Assembly (NCBI GenBank): GCA_965201045.1
Contig: OZ241746.1
Coordinates: forward strand, 1,798,001 to 1,862,000
DNA: 64,000 nt
Direction: 5' to 3'
Source of the DNA: JAPORK01 sp026710285
GTDB taxonomy: Bacteria; Pseudomonadota; Gammaproteobacteria; Pseudomonadales; Endozoicomonadaceae
The notes under the pieces were generated by a model. That model ran no database searches, was not told where the DNA came from, and saw only the letters and a program-made list of their open reading frames with translations. The position numbers and the translations under genes are program-made. Positions 21,321 through 30,769 of the stretch are shown here, in pieces. The number at the start of each line of letters is the position of its first letter. Position 1 is the stretch's first letter.

Positions 21321-22373
21321 TTATACCAATGGATAATTAGCCGAAAGACGTTTGAGTGCTTCACTGGCTGTAATCCGTTTATCAGGATTTATTTGTAACA
21401 TTTCTTTTAGAACAGAAATTATTTCTGGTCCAAGCTTTTTATCATGCACTTTAAGGAACTCATCTAATTTTTCCTGAAAGGGATAATATTCACGAGACAG
21501 GATGCCACCTTTTTCCACCGGAAATAATTCTGATCCTGTGAGAAGTTCGGCAATACAACATCCTATGGTCCAGACATCATATGCTGCTCCATTGATACTA
21601 TAGGGTTGTTCTGAACATATCGCATAAATAAGCTCTGGTGATATATAGTCCAGTGTGACTCCTGTTTCACGTATATTGTCATTGTTGATCCATATTTTGC
21701 CTGATTCTGTACCTGTCATTGCTCCGTCAAAATCAGTTAGTACTGCTTTGTTGCCCATCCAAAGGATATTCTGTGGTTTGATATCCATATGACAAACAGA
21801 CTGATTATGAAGATAGGTAGCAGCGCTCAACAGATCCAGTGCAGCTTTATAACATTCAGCCCGACTCAGGGCACACATTTTTTTATCTAAATCGCCTCCC
21901 GCTAATTCCATATATAATCCTGTTGGCCATTCATGGAAAAGGTCAGCTTTGATATCTTCTGCTTCACCCTCAAAAGATGTTGCTTCAAACTTACTGTTTA
22001 ACCCTTCTTCCTGCGTCATAACAACTGTTTTATTTTCAGGGTTGTTATAAGCTTTAATAATATTTGGATGAGATAACCGGCTTAAAATTTGAGCTCCTTT
22101 TTTTGCTCCTTCGTAATTGTTAATTCCAAACTCATAGGCTCTTAATTGTTGGTATGCTGCAATTTTATATATGCCCTTTCCTCTTCTTCCCTGAGGTTTA
22201 ATTTTTCTTACAATATCAAGATCAGGCGCATGCGATTTTCCTAGTTTATGCTGAACCCAGGAATAAATAGTGACCATAAACCGAACAAATCGCTTCCCAT
22301 AGCGTTTCCAGGAAGGTTTTATATCTGTTGTTTGTTGTGTATGCGATGTTTGTGAGTTTTTGTTTATTTTCAT
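21321..22373 (-). CDS. Eukaryote-like Ser/Thr protein kinase, 350 aa
   Basis: The C-lobe is clear: catalytic loop HMDIKPQN (Asp197, Lys199, Asn202), metal-binding TDFDGA (Asp214, with DFD in place of DFG), SPEL (245-248, in the APE position), DVWTIGC (Asp266) and an Arg in DKRITASEAL (Arg333). SHPNIIKAYN (101-110) marks the start of the C-helix/beta-4 region. The N-lobe is unusual: I cannot find a clear glycine loop or VAIK lysine, and about 50 residues precede it, with a hydrophobic stretch at 28-44. There is no cleavable signal peptide. Activity is plausible because the HxD, Asn and DFD residues are present, but the missing VAIK lysine leaves a pseudokinase possible. It lies between RHS copies 4 and 5, in the same direction. 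A role as a translocated effector is inference. Confidence 0.88.
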   Translation of the reverse strand: MKINKNSQTSHTQQTTDIKPSWKRYGKRFVRFMVTIYSWVQHKLGKSHAPDLDIVRKIKPQGRRGKGIYKIAAYQQLRAYEFGINNYEGAKKGAQILSRLSHPNIIKAYNNPENKTVVMTQEEGLNSKFEATSFEGEAEDIKADLFHEWPTGLYMELAGGDLDKKMCALSRAECYKAALDLLSAATYLHNQSVCHMDIKPQNILWMGNKAVLTDFDGAMTGTESGKIWINNDNIRETGVTLDYISPELIYAICSEQPYSINGAAYDVWTIGCCIAELLTGSELFPVEKGGILSREYYPFQEKLDEFLKVHDKKLGPEIISVLKEMLQINPDKRITASEALKRLSANYPLV

Positions 22374-22639
22374 AAATATCCAATAATCATTTCCGTTGGT
22401 TGCGGTTATCTTATTATTACGGCAATCAATGTAAAAGATTTACAGGTATTCTTTGTAGTATGTTTATGAACAAGCTCTGAAATGCTCTGATAAAACCTTG
22501 CTTGTTTAAAAGCTAACAACAGACCTGAGTAGTTAGGTAAGCTCAATCTAAATTTTCCGGTTTTTGTTATAAAGCTGTTTTGTTTTTGCTTAACGTTATG
22601 CGTTACTGTATAGAGAAAATTTTTATGGCAGGTTTAGTT

Positions 22640-25600
22640 TTAACCTGCAAAATTATCGAATCCTAAAAACATGATAGCACTCACTTCTAAAGGACCGGAG
22701 TCACCCATAAGCACACGGTGGTGATGAATTGTGACATAGATATGGTTCCCTGCTAGCTCATATGTCTTCCAGCAGAGTATTTTTTCATTATTTGCATAAT
22801 AACTTCCATTGGTAAAGTGAAGATAGCCGATAAACCTTTTTTTTTCTGCAAGCTTTTGCCCTATAATAATCGCTCTTGATCCTTCAGGCATAATATTTTC
22901 GACCCTGACTGCTGGTGCATACAGTTGAAAAGGACCAAAGGATTTTACAATTCTTTCAACCTCAGCATTATACGCTGCCAGCTCCTTTATACCTTCCTTA
23001 ACGTCTTGTTCCAACAGCAATAAATCCTCAATGGCAGTTTTATTTATTTTTTTTGTTGTTCTGTTTGCAATACCTAATAATGCTGGTATATCAGTGCGTG
23101 TCATCTCATATGTACAGCCTGCAAAATGTTGCCAGATGTATTCCATATCGATTATATCTCTTACTGATAAATAAGTGCCGGGATCTACTCCAACAGGAAT
23201 TCGTCCCGCATCATCATCGGCGACAAAATGCCACATTTCCATTACGACTATCTTTTTTTCAATACCGAAAAATTTTCTGACCAAAGAAACTCCTGCACTT
23301 GCAATGCCTATACCTGCTGTAGCCAGTGTAACCGCAGCATCGATACCACCGATAATTGCACCAGCTATACTAAGCCCTTTATTAGGTGCAACGGCAGCTG
23401 TAACAAAAACACCGTTTATACCCGCTGTATAACCTGCTGTTGCAGCAGTTAATAATGGTGGAGCACCTTCAGCAACAAGTGCAGCAATAGTTGCAACGGT
23501 ACTTAATCCCATCATTACAACTGTTCCGGTAATCGTTGCCCACCTGTGATGCAAAGCTGCAAAACCCAGGGTTCCTGCATAATGAAGTGCGCTGAATACA
23601 TTTCCCAGCCAGTGAGGTGTATTGCCGGAAGGATCAGTATTCATTATGGGATTGTTACTCCCAAAAGCATAGCCGTTATCAACCGGATCTTCGCTGGTAA
23701 AACAGCGCTGATCCGGATTATAAACTCTGTGACCAGCACCCAGAAATTGCCAGCCTGTATCAGGATCTGTTTGTTCACCATCAAATCCCTGTAAAGTCTG
23801 TTGATATAATGGTCTGGAAACATGTTCTGGTATGCTGTGCCAGACCATGCCATAAGGGCTGTAAATATTCAACTGATTTAAACGATATCTGTCTTTCTTT
23901 GTGTGTATCAGTACACCGGTGATATCACCTTTGTAATTTTTTTCGTAATATTCATGAATGACACCATCAATGACTTTAGCCTCTCCCAAATAATTAACTG
24001 TATGTACTTTATTGTCAGGGTTACAGAATTTTTCACCAACCAAATGTTTACTTATATAAATCAGATAACGGATATCACCAGCTGACATAATTGCTTTCGC
24101 TTCCCTGCCGCTTCCGTCATAAACGTAATGGCTGTGCTGTCCTTTTGGTGTAGCAAAATCTGTTATCTGATTAAATGCATTATACGTCAGAAGATTTTTT
24201 TTGCTATCGTAAACCATGTTGCCGGATACATCATAAGCAAGTGAATGTACCGATGGTTGTTCACTGTTCCACTGTGTATTGATTTGTTTCAGGCGTAATG
24301 GTGTTTTAAAGAGATAGTGATAAATAGTTATTTTTCGTAAGGTCTTATTTTGATCTGCATCTGTTAGCTGTTCGTTAAGCCGGCTCATTTTGTTTAGTGC
24401 ATTAAAAGTATAGGACTGTCTGGTAATAACAGGAGCTTGCTTTAAGTCTGAACCGGCAAAGTCAGTATCTCTTGGACATAAGGGCAAACCGGAAGAACCT
24501 GAACAATGCATGGAGACTAAGTTGTCCAGAGAATCATAGATATAATGCAGTATTGCCTGCTTATATTTACTTGCATTATGTCTTACGTAAATAATATTGC
24601 CATTTTTATCATAACGATACTGCCACTGTGATAATATGTTATCTTCCAGTGTATCAGTTATCTTATCCTGTTGATCATTGTTATCATAATGAATAGTACG
24701 CTGCATACCACTGCCATAGCTGGCAGAGACAAGGCGTGAAAAGTCATCATAAACAGGATGATACAATAACTGTTTTTTATGGTTAACAGGTTGATAATAC
24801 AGAGCACTGATACGTCCAACAATATCATATTGTGCCTGTATGTTATTACCTGAAAGGTCAGTAGTACTGATTAATTGCCGGTTTTTATTATACTTCCACT
24901 GTAAATAATAATTTGGATATCCATGTTTCCCGGAGTGATTGACCTGTTGTAATTTTCCATCATCACTATAACAATAAGTAGTCGTTCCGGTTGTATCACT
25001 TTTTTGAATAACCCGCCCGGACAGATAATCAAAATTTATTTTTAATAGTTGTTGTTTATTCACAAACTCACTGACAGGTAAATTTAAAATATTATACTTC
25101 CATAAAATTATATCTCCTGATGGAGTTGTATTGGTTTTTAGTTTACCGTCTGATGTGTAAGTATAGAGTGCACGCTTTCCGTCTTCTTTTTCCTGCCATA
25201 ATAAATCACCGGCTGCATTATATTCAGCTGCATATAGCAGATATTTATGCTTGTCTCTGGAAGGTTGCGCCCATTGTTGAATAATATGACCAGTTAAGTT
25301 GTACACGTTATGCAATGTATCTCCGACAGGATCAATGATATCACTGACCCGCCCCCACAAATCAAAATGCCTGCGGATGACTCTGCCTTTAGCATCAGTA
25401 ACCGAAAAGACTCTTCCAAAACCGTCATAACGAGTTGAAACAGTTTTTGCTTCAGGAAGATGGTTGCTTTTCAGGCAAAGTGTTTTAACCGCAACCGGAA
25501 CAGTAACGGAAGCAGGTAATATACTCTGAATAACTGGTTTATCCAGTACATTAGCACGTAATACAGAAATAACTGAATGGTGATGATACTTATCCAGATG

Positions 25601-28054
25601 ATAACTAATAATGCACCGGTCAGGATTACTATACTCTTTAACAATAGTTTCTCCATCAGGCAGATGAGTACGGGTTATTTGTCCGGTTTCATTATAACGA
25701 AACCGGGTTACCAGAGGATGAACTGTACCCTTATCATCAGTTGTATATGCTGTCTGACTAATTATACGACTATGATTATCGTAAGTAATATGTTTTACCA
25801 GAATCCACTTTCCAGGTAACATTTTTCCCTGCGCAGAAATAGCTTCAGCAAATACACTCAATGGTTTACCAAAACCATCGAAAATAATTTTTTTTTGCAG
25901 ATCATTTGCAGCAGTAATAATCAGCTGATTCAGTGAATCTGATACAATATACTGGTAGTGCTCACTACTTGCAAAAGGCGTTCCTGTGGCAAAATCGGTT
26001 TGTATCAAACGTCCCTGGTTATCATAATGATAACGAATACTATTTTTACCTTCAGCATCGCTACGCTTAAGCACCTGATTGGTGAAGAGGCTGATCGTCT
26101 CTGACGGTGATTGCCTCCACTGATCATCACTTAGCTTAATCATTGAATAGCGAGTCATGCTGTAATCAGCTGTATTAAGAAGATAATGGTAAGTTTTGAT
26201 GACAGTGGTTAGTTTTGCATTAACCGCTGTTGTTCCGGTTAAGGTCTGTTGTTTTAATAATCCATAGGTAAAGCTGTTTTGTTTATTATTATAATAATTT
26301 CTTATTGTGGTAAATTTTTCATTGCCTGATTGTATCATTTTTCTTGCCAGTACTAAGATATAACTATTATCATTAATGTTATATTGTTTGCGGTAATAGT
26401 TGCGGGTGATAACCGGAGTTAAATATGATGGTTCTGTTGCTTTATCAGAAGGGTAGCGGATAACTGATTCTACCAGTGTATTTAAAGACCAGTCAGCAGG
26501 TTGTGCCGGGCAGGCTGCATCACCATCAACCGGACAGTAAGTTATTTTTTCTGTTCGCCCGTAAGTATCAGTTGCGCTGGTTAGGCGACCTTCTGTATCA
26601 TACGTTTTCGTTTCTGTATTAACAGCAGGAGGACCTGAAACATTACCCCAGTCCCAGGTAACTACTTTTAGTGGTAAGCTGTAAGTTACTGGTAAATCTT
26701 CAAAGCTGGTTTGTGAACAACCATCGTATTGATTGGTATTGCAAAAAAAATTGTGTGTTTCTGCAAGCAACCTGCCACTTTTGTCACTAACAAGCTGTGC
26801 ATTGATTAACAGGTGATATTTATTATAAGTTCGAATCTGCTTAACAAGTCCATCGTCTTCTGCTGTTTGATAAGTATAATTAACCGGTGCTTCAAATAAA
26901 ATATCGGTAGCTATACCGGATAATCGTTCCAGTCCTGAGTTAAATCCAAGATAGTTATGTTCATTACTGTTACTTTGATCATATGCATAATTGATCACTC
27001 TTTCGGATTGTAAAGATCCAGGATTTATAACTTCTTTTACAACGACACAGGAAGCATTTATTCTATTTTTGTTATTTAATGTAGTCTTCATCGCATTGCT
27101 GCAATTATAAATAATATGCTTTTCCAGACCAGAAGAGTAACAGAGATTGTTAAGCAGATTGTTATGATAATTAATATAAAGACCCTGATCTGAATGGTTT
27201 TTGCTATCTGGCAAAATAACGCTACGTAATTTGTTATTAATAACAAATAGATTAATTTTTACCGGCTGACCATCACTGTTGTGACTGATTACAGTAAGAT
27301 AATTTTCATGCCAGATTAAAATTATTTTATGACCCTGATCATCGCTAACAGAAGTCAGTTGATGTGTTCCTGCCTGATAAGAAAAATTAACTCCCCTGCC
27401 ATTTTGCTGTTCCAGTCTTATTTCGTAGCCCTGATGGTTAAGTATTTCCCTCAATCCATTGGCATAAGTAATACGAAAATGATTTTTTTTATTGCCATCT
27501 ATCTGTAAATCATGCAGTTTATGGTAGCGGGACCACCAGTGACCATCAAACCGTTGCCGTAAATTAAAAATCTGTCCCTGAGAAGTGAACAACTGATTGT
27601 TTTGTGGGTTAAAATGCGTCAGATTCCAGTTCCAGCCTTGTCCCAGATTATCCGGATTGCCTCTGCTGTTACTGCTATAATTGATCTCCAGCTTAATATT
27701 TGGTCCATACCCTGTATTGCTGATCAGGCTGCCTGCTCTTATATGGGCAAAAAACAGACCGGTGCGTGGATCTACCTGGGTAGTCCATATTTTATGAAAA
27801 TTAAAAGCGTTGGACCATAAAGCAGAATCAGCGTCCCCGCTATTTAATTTTTTCTTAGCATAAGCATTAATTCTCTGTAAAGTAGAGTTATAATCTTCCT
27901 TCTGTTTACTATTTTTGCGTTGAGTTTGTATTACTGCACTATGGATTTTATCTGCAGATGGCGCTGAAGAAACCAGCAGATAGAATTGTACAGGTAAAGA
28001 AAATAGGATAAATAATATCCCTGTACGTATGTAGAGATGAGAGAATGTTAACAT
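22640..28054 (-). CDS. RHS/YD-repeat secreted protein, copy 5, 1804 aa
   Basis: This is the rightmost and most divergent copy. It has a signal-peptide-like N-terminus (about residues 10-30), the DPRTGLFF block, YD repeats, the core ending in DPSGN (Asp1474), a Gly/Ala-rich hydrophobic stretch, and a 200-residue tip of the copy 4 subtype (VMEMWHFVADDDAGRIPVG, ending LMGDSGPLEVSAIM). It is separated from the array by the kinase gene, and the promoter-side sequence upstream is unlike that of copies 1 and 2. It may represent the older member from which copy 4 and then copies 1-3 expanded; that order is inference. Confidence 0.9.
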   Translation of the reverse strand: MLTFSHLYIRTGILFILFSLPVQFYLLVSSAPSADKIHSAVIQTQRKNSKQKEDYNSTLQRINAYAKKKLNSGDADSALWSNAFNFHKIWTTQVDPRTGLFFAHIRAGSLISNTGYGPNIKLEINYSSNSRGNPDNLGQGWNWNLTHFNPQNNQLFTSQGQIFNLRQRFDGHWWSRYHKLHDLQIDGNKKNHFRITYANGLREILNHQGYEIRLEQQNGRGVNFSYQAGTHQLTSVSDDQGHKIILIWHENYLTVISHNSDGQPVKINLFVINNKLRSVILPDSKNHSDQGLYINYHNNLLNNLCYSSGLEKHIIYNCSNAMKTTLNNKNRINASCVVVKEVINPGSLQSERVINYAYDQSNSNEHNYLGFNSGLERLSGIATDILFEAPVNYTYQTAEDDGLVKQIRTYNKYHLLINAQLVSDKSGRLLAETHNFFCNTNQYDGCSQTSFEDLPVTYSLPLKVVTWDWGNVSGPPAVNTETKTYDTEGRLTSATDTYGRTEKITYCPVDGDAACPAQPADWSLNTLVESVIRYPSDKATEPSYLTPVITRNYYRKQYNINDNSYILVLARKMIQSGNEKFTTIRNYYNNKQNSFTYGLLKQQTLTGTTAVNAKLTTVIKTYHYLLNTADYSMTRYSMIKLSDDQWRQSPSETISLFTNQVLKRSDAEGKNSIRYHYDNQGRLIQTDFATGTPFASSEHYQYIVSDSLNQLIITAANDLQKKIIFDGFGKPLSVFAEAISAQGKMLPGKWILVKHITYDNHSRIISQTAYTTDDKGTVHPLVTRFRYNETGQITRTHLPDGETIVKEYSNPDRCIISYHLDKYHHHSVISVLRANVLDKPVIQSILPASVTVPVAVKTLCLKSNHLPEAKTVSTRYDGFGRVFSVTDAKGRVIRRHFDLWGRVSDIIDPVGDTLHNVYNLTGHIIQQWAQPSRDKHKYLLYAAEYNAAGDLLWQEKEDGKRALYTYTSDGKLKTNTTPSGDIILWKYNILNLPVSEFVNKQQLLKINFDYLSGRVIQKSDTTGTTTYCYSDDGKLQQVNHSGKHGYPNYYLQWKYNKNRQLISTTDLSGNNIQAQYDIVGRISALYYQPVNHKKQLLYHPVYDDFSRLVSASYGSGMQRTIHYDNNDQQDKITDTLEDNILSQWQYRYDKNGNIIYVRHNASKYKQAILHYIYDSLDNLVSMHCSGSSGLPLCPRDTDFAGSDLKQAPVITRQSYTFNALNKMSRLNEQLTDADQNKTLRKITIYHYLFKTPLRLKQINTQWNSEQPSVHSLAYDVSGNMVYDSKKNLLTYNAFNQITDFATPKGQHSHYVYDGSGREAKAIMSAGDIRYLIYISKHLVGEKFCNPDNKVHTVNYLGEAKVIDGVIHEYYEKNYKGDITGVLIHTKKDRYRLNQLNIYSPYGMVWHSIPEHVSRPLYQQTLQGFDGEQTDPDTGWQFLGAGHRVYNPDQRCFTSEDPVDNGYAFGSNNPIMNTDPSGNTPHWLGNVFSALHYAGTLGFAALHHRWATITGTVVMMGLSTVATIAALVAEGAPPLLTAATAGYTAGINGVFVTAAVAPNKGLSIAGAIIGGIDAAVTLATAGIGIASAGVSLVRKFFGIEKKIVVMEMWHFVADDDAGRIPVGVDPGTYLSVRDIIDMEYIWQHFAGCTYEMTRTDIPALLGIANRTTKKINKTAIEDLLLLEQDVKEGIKELAAYNAEVERIVKSFGPFQLYAPAVRVENIMPEGSRAIIIGQKLAEKKRFIGYLHFTNGSYYANNEKILCWKTYELAGNHIYVTIHHHRVLMGDSGPLEVSAIMFLGFDNFAG

Positions 28055-28400
28055 AGCTATTTTACTATCAGAATGATTATATGTAGGTTAGAATAACAAG
28101 GAAATTTTTCTTTATTCAAAAAATGTATTCATGCTCTAAATACCTGGTCATTTTTTCTGTTAGAGCAGATTATTTTTCAGAACTGTACAGAAGCATGTAA
28201 AAAGCAGCCTTTATATTTTGTACCTGTAGACCGCTGATCATCTAATCTGATAATTATTAATGCAATTTGTGAAGTGTCAATAAATGTTATATTAGCTTAA
28301 TTCAGGCTAAGAATATATGCAGTTTGTTATTATCTGAAATCGTTACAAAACACATTGGAATCCCGAGTTTATTTTAATATTAGCAGGGTTCAACAAGTTA
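28055..28400. other. Intergenic, no gene seen
   Basis: AT-rich spacer between the RHS copy 5 start and the mobile-element remnant. It must contain the copy 5 promoter, but I cannot choose a -35/-10 pair with confidence. No RNA gene is recognised. Confidence 0.5.
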
Positions 28401-29114
28401 CCAGGCACGCCGTAAAGTCTTGCCCTTTAGGACCTGTCTTTCATACACAAATATTTTGAATAAAAATCAGGAGGATTTTAATAGACAAGTCTTTGAATTT
28501 ATTGTTTTATATAGAGTTCAAAATAAAAAATGAATTCGGCTAAGGGATTATGTTTTCAGCTAATACACAACAATGGTAATTTAAAACTTTTGCATATGCA
28601 AATTTAGGTGATAGCTGTAGAACAGACCGGTTGATAAAAATTGTTGATTCTCTTGCTAATAATACAGGAAAATCTTTGGTGCAATTATTAAAATCTCCGG
28701 GAGATATTGAAGCCGCTTATCGCTTTACCCGTAATCCAGCCATTAAAGCTCAGATGATAGCTGAAGCAGGATTTAAAGCAACTGCAGAAAAAGCAAAAGC
28801 TTGTACAAAGAAAGGTTCAGATTACAAAAAAAGGTGGACATAAATATTTTAAGTCCAACTGCATGGAAGCTTTTATGGTGTAAACAAAAAATCAAAGCCA
28901 CCTGAGAATATACACAGCTTGTATTGGGCATATATAAACCTGGGAAAACTTACAGGTTGGCATGATTCAAAACGTAATGGTCGTGTAAGTTGGAAAAGGC
29001 TGTGGGAAGAATGGTTTATACTGCAAGCTCCTTGAAGGTTATTATTTGAATCAGGCTGTCGGCTTATAAAAAATGTGACTAAGAGACAGCCTTTAGGGAG
29101 GAGAGGATGTCAAG
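28401..29114 (+). mobile_element. Decayed composite of IS200/IS605-like ends around an IS4-type remnant
   Basis: The left side (28401 onward, ggcacgccgtaaagtc) resembles the left end of the tnpB element at 53.6 kb (gacacgccgtaaaactcc). The right side (29088-29114, cctttagggaggagagga then tgtcaag) resembles that element's right end (cctttagggaggggagga). Between them is a broken transposase of a different family. The two matching ends are seen directly; that they once formed one element is inference. Confidence 0.55.
28580..29035 (+). pseudogene. Tn5/IS4-type transposase remnant
   Basis: The frame from 28580, just after a stop at 28577-28579, reads FKTFAYANLGDSCRTDRLIK, then SLANN and AAYRFTRNP. 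This is the N-terminal DNA-binding region typical of Tn5-like transposases (LGD.R...RL, then a KAAYRFFDN-like motif). It stops at 28843. The family C-terminus appears further on: SPTAWKLLW in one frame near 28850, then KLTGWHDSKRNGRVSWKRLW in another, ending at 29035. The catalytic middle (DDE core, roughly 300 codons) is deleted, and at least one nonsense codon and one frameshift are present, so the gene is inactive. Confidence 0.7.
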
Positions 29115-29179
29115 TTTATTGTTTGAGGTTTTTCAAATTAAACTCAGCATACTGAAGTGTAACGGGTATATGATATTTT

Positions 29180-29653
29180 TTAATCCTGTTTAGTTAGTTC
29201 TATTGTGTAGTGACCACTAAGATATTTTATCCTAGCTCCACCTGATAAAGATTTTCCATCATCACTTATTTTTAGTGTTACTATATTGCTGGGAGAATGA
29301 TCACTACCAAATAATGAGAATGATAGCGTTTGGTTTTTACTGCTGATGGTAATTGGAGCAGTAAAACTATCAATTTCAGGGGTGCCTGATTCGCAAGGTA
29401 TTGGTTGCTTATATTCATGTCTATGTCCATGTTTTCGAGTTTTTGATATTTTTTTAGCAACCCAGTAAAATACGCCATTTTTAATTGAGCTATTTGCTAA
29501 TGAGTAGGTTATATTACAACCATCCATCACATCAAAACCAGTATAAGCTGTGTATGTTCCGGTCCATTTTCCATCAAGATCAAATTGTTTTGCATAAGCG
29601 ACATAATTTATGTAAAGACTAAAAAAAACGGTAGTTATTACTAGTTTTTTCAT
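29180..29653 (-). CDS. Small secreted protein of unknown function, paralog A, 157 aa
   Basis: It starts with a short signal peptide (MKKL, hydrophobic to about residue 20, cleavage plausible after AYA). The mature part opens with FDLDGKWTGTYTA and ends with SLSGGARIKYLSGHYTIELT. The Thr/Ser-rich strands suggest a small beta-barrel or beta-sandwich; I do not recognise the family. Two Cys residues (in DGCNITYS and IPCES) could form a disulfide. The sequence aagg ten bases upstream supports the ATG. It is paralogous to the next gene (29883-30338), and the C-terminal 40 residues are almost identical, so the pair arose by tandem duplication. Probably periplasmic or exported. Confidence 0.8.
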   Translation of the reverse strand: MKKLVITTVFFSLYINYVAYAKQFDLDGKWTGTYTAYTGFDVMDGCNITYSLANSSIKNGVFYWVAKKISKTRKHGHRHEYKQPIPCESGTPEIDSFTAPITISSKNQTLSFSLFGSDHSPSNIVTLKISDDGKSLSGGARIKYLSGHYTIELTKQD

Positions 29654-29882
29654 AATGAAAATACCTTTTTTATTTCAATTATTGGATTAACCTGCTTTTT
29701 CAATATGAAATCAGGGTTTATTTTTCATTTTTATTTTGTCTAGTTATTTTTGATACATTCATGATCTATGAATATATACTCATTTATAGGAAGCTGGATT
29801 TTATTTTTATATAAATCTTAATAACTAGGGTTTTTTTAAAGAAAATCCAACATGCTAAAGTGTAACGGGTATATGATATTTT

Positions 29883-30338
29883 TTAATCTTGTTTAGTCAG
29901 TTCTATTGTGTAGTGACCACTAAGATATTTTATCCTAGCTCCACCTGATAAAGATTTTCCGTCATCACTTATTTTTAGTGTTACTATATTATTGGGAGAA
30001 TTATTATTACCAAACAATGGTAGTGATAGTGTTTGGTTCTCACTATCGATGGTAATGTGGGCAGTAAAGCTATCATTTTCAAGGGTTTCTATTTTTGGAG
30101 AAGTTTTGTATCTGTGTGTTTGAGTAATTGATGTTCTTTTAGCAACCCAGTGAAACATACCATTTTTAATTGAGCTATTCGCTAATGAATAAGTTACATT
30201 GCAGGTATCCTTCAAAGTATGAACAGAAGCTGTGTATGTTCCGATCCATTTTCCATCAAGATTAAATTCTTTTGCGTAAGAAACAAAACTTATGTACAGA
30301 CTAAAAAAACAAATGGTAATTGTTATTAATTTTTTCAT
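29883..30338 (-). CDS. Small secreted protein of unknown function, paralog B, 151 aa
   Basis: Tandem paralog of the 29180-29653 gene. I chose the ATG at 30338 (MKKLITITICFF) because it matches the paralog's start and has a gaggtg ribosome binding site at the right spacing; a GTG at 30347 would add three residues. Signal peptide to about residue 20, then FNLDGKWIGTYTA. The middle (about residues 60-90) differs from paralog A and is shorter, while the C-terminal SDDGKSLSGGARIKYL region is conserved. The 3' flanks of both genes are also alike (gtaacgggtatatgatattt), which gives the duplicated unit. Confidence 0.8.
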   Translation of the reverse strand: MKKLITITICFFSLYISFVSYAKEFNLDGKWIGTYTASVHTLKDTCNVTYSLANSSIKNGMFHWVAKRTSITQTHRYKTSPKIETLENDSFTAHITIDSENQTLSLPLFGNNNSPNNIVTLKISDDGKSLSGGARIKYLSGHYTIELTKQD

Positions 30339-30769
30339 AATGAACACACCTCTTTTATTGTAATTATTGGATAATTTTGCTTTTTCCTTTTATTTTGTCA
30401 AAATAAGTGCATGTACAGCATAGCAAACAATAAAATAATTTTCTAAAACTTAATTTTAATTTCGTTGCTACTGGTATGCATTGTTTCTTTTCTGTAGGTG
30501 TTCACTTTTTATATATCCTTTGGATTTCTGTTTTTAAAGGAATGGCGCAAGAAGAATAGTAATGGGAGAGAAGGAATAATAAGATAATAGAAACAACCCA
30601 TCCGGACAAATCAAAAATAATTAATACAATATAACAGGTATTTCAGCCTGAAAGCTAGATATAAACCTGAACCGACAGGGAAGTAAAGTCAGGATAAAAC
30701 AGAAATAGACCTGGATTTGCCTGGAATATTACCCGACGGAGGATACAGCAATAACACCCTAAAAGAAGG
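30339..30769. other. Intergenic, no gene seen
   Basis: The stretch at 30530-30760 is richer in purines and GC than its surroundings and reads like decayed coding sequence, but no frame on either strand gives a recognisable protein. Confidence 0.4.

Noticed and set aside
1..28054. Classical Tc toxin complex
   Set aside because: No TcA- or TcB-type genes are visible, and the proteins carry Sec-type signals, so only the YD/RHS core is supported.
28401..29114. Intact insertion sequence
   Set aside because: The transposase lacks its catalytic core and has a nonsense codon and a frameshift.
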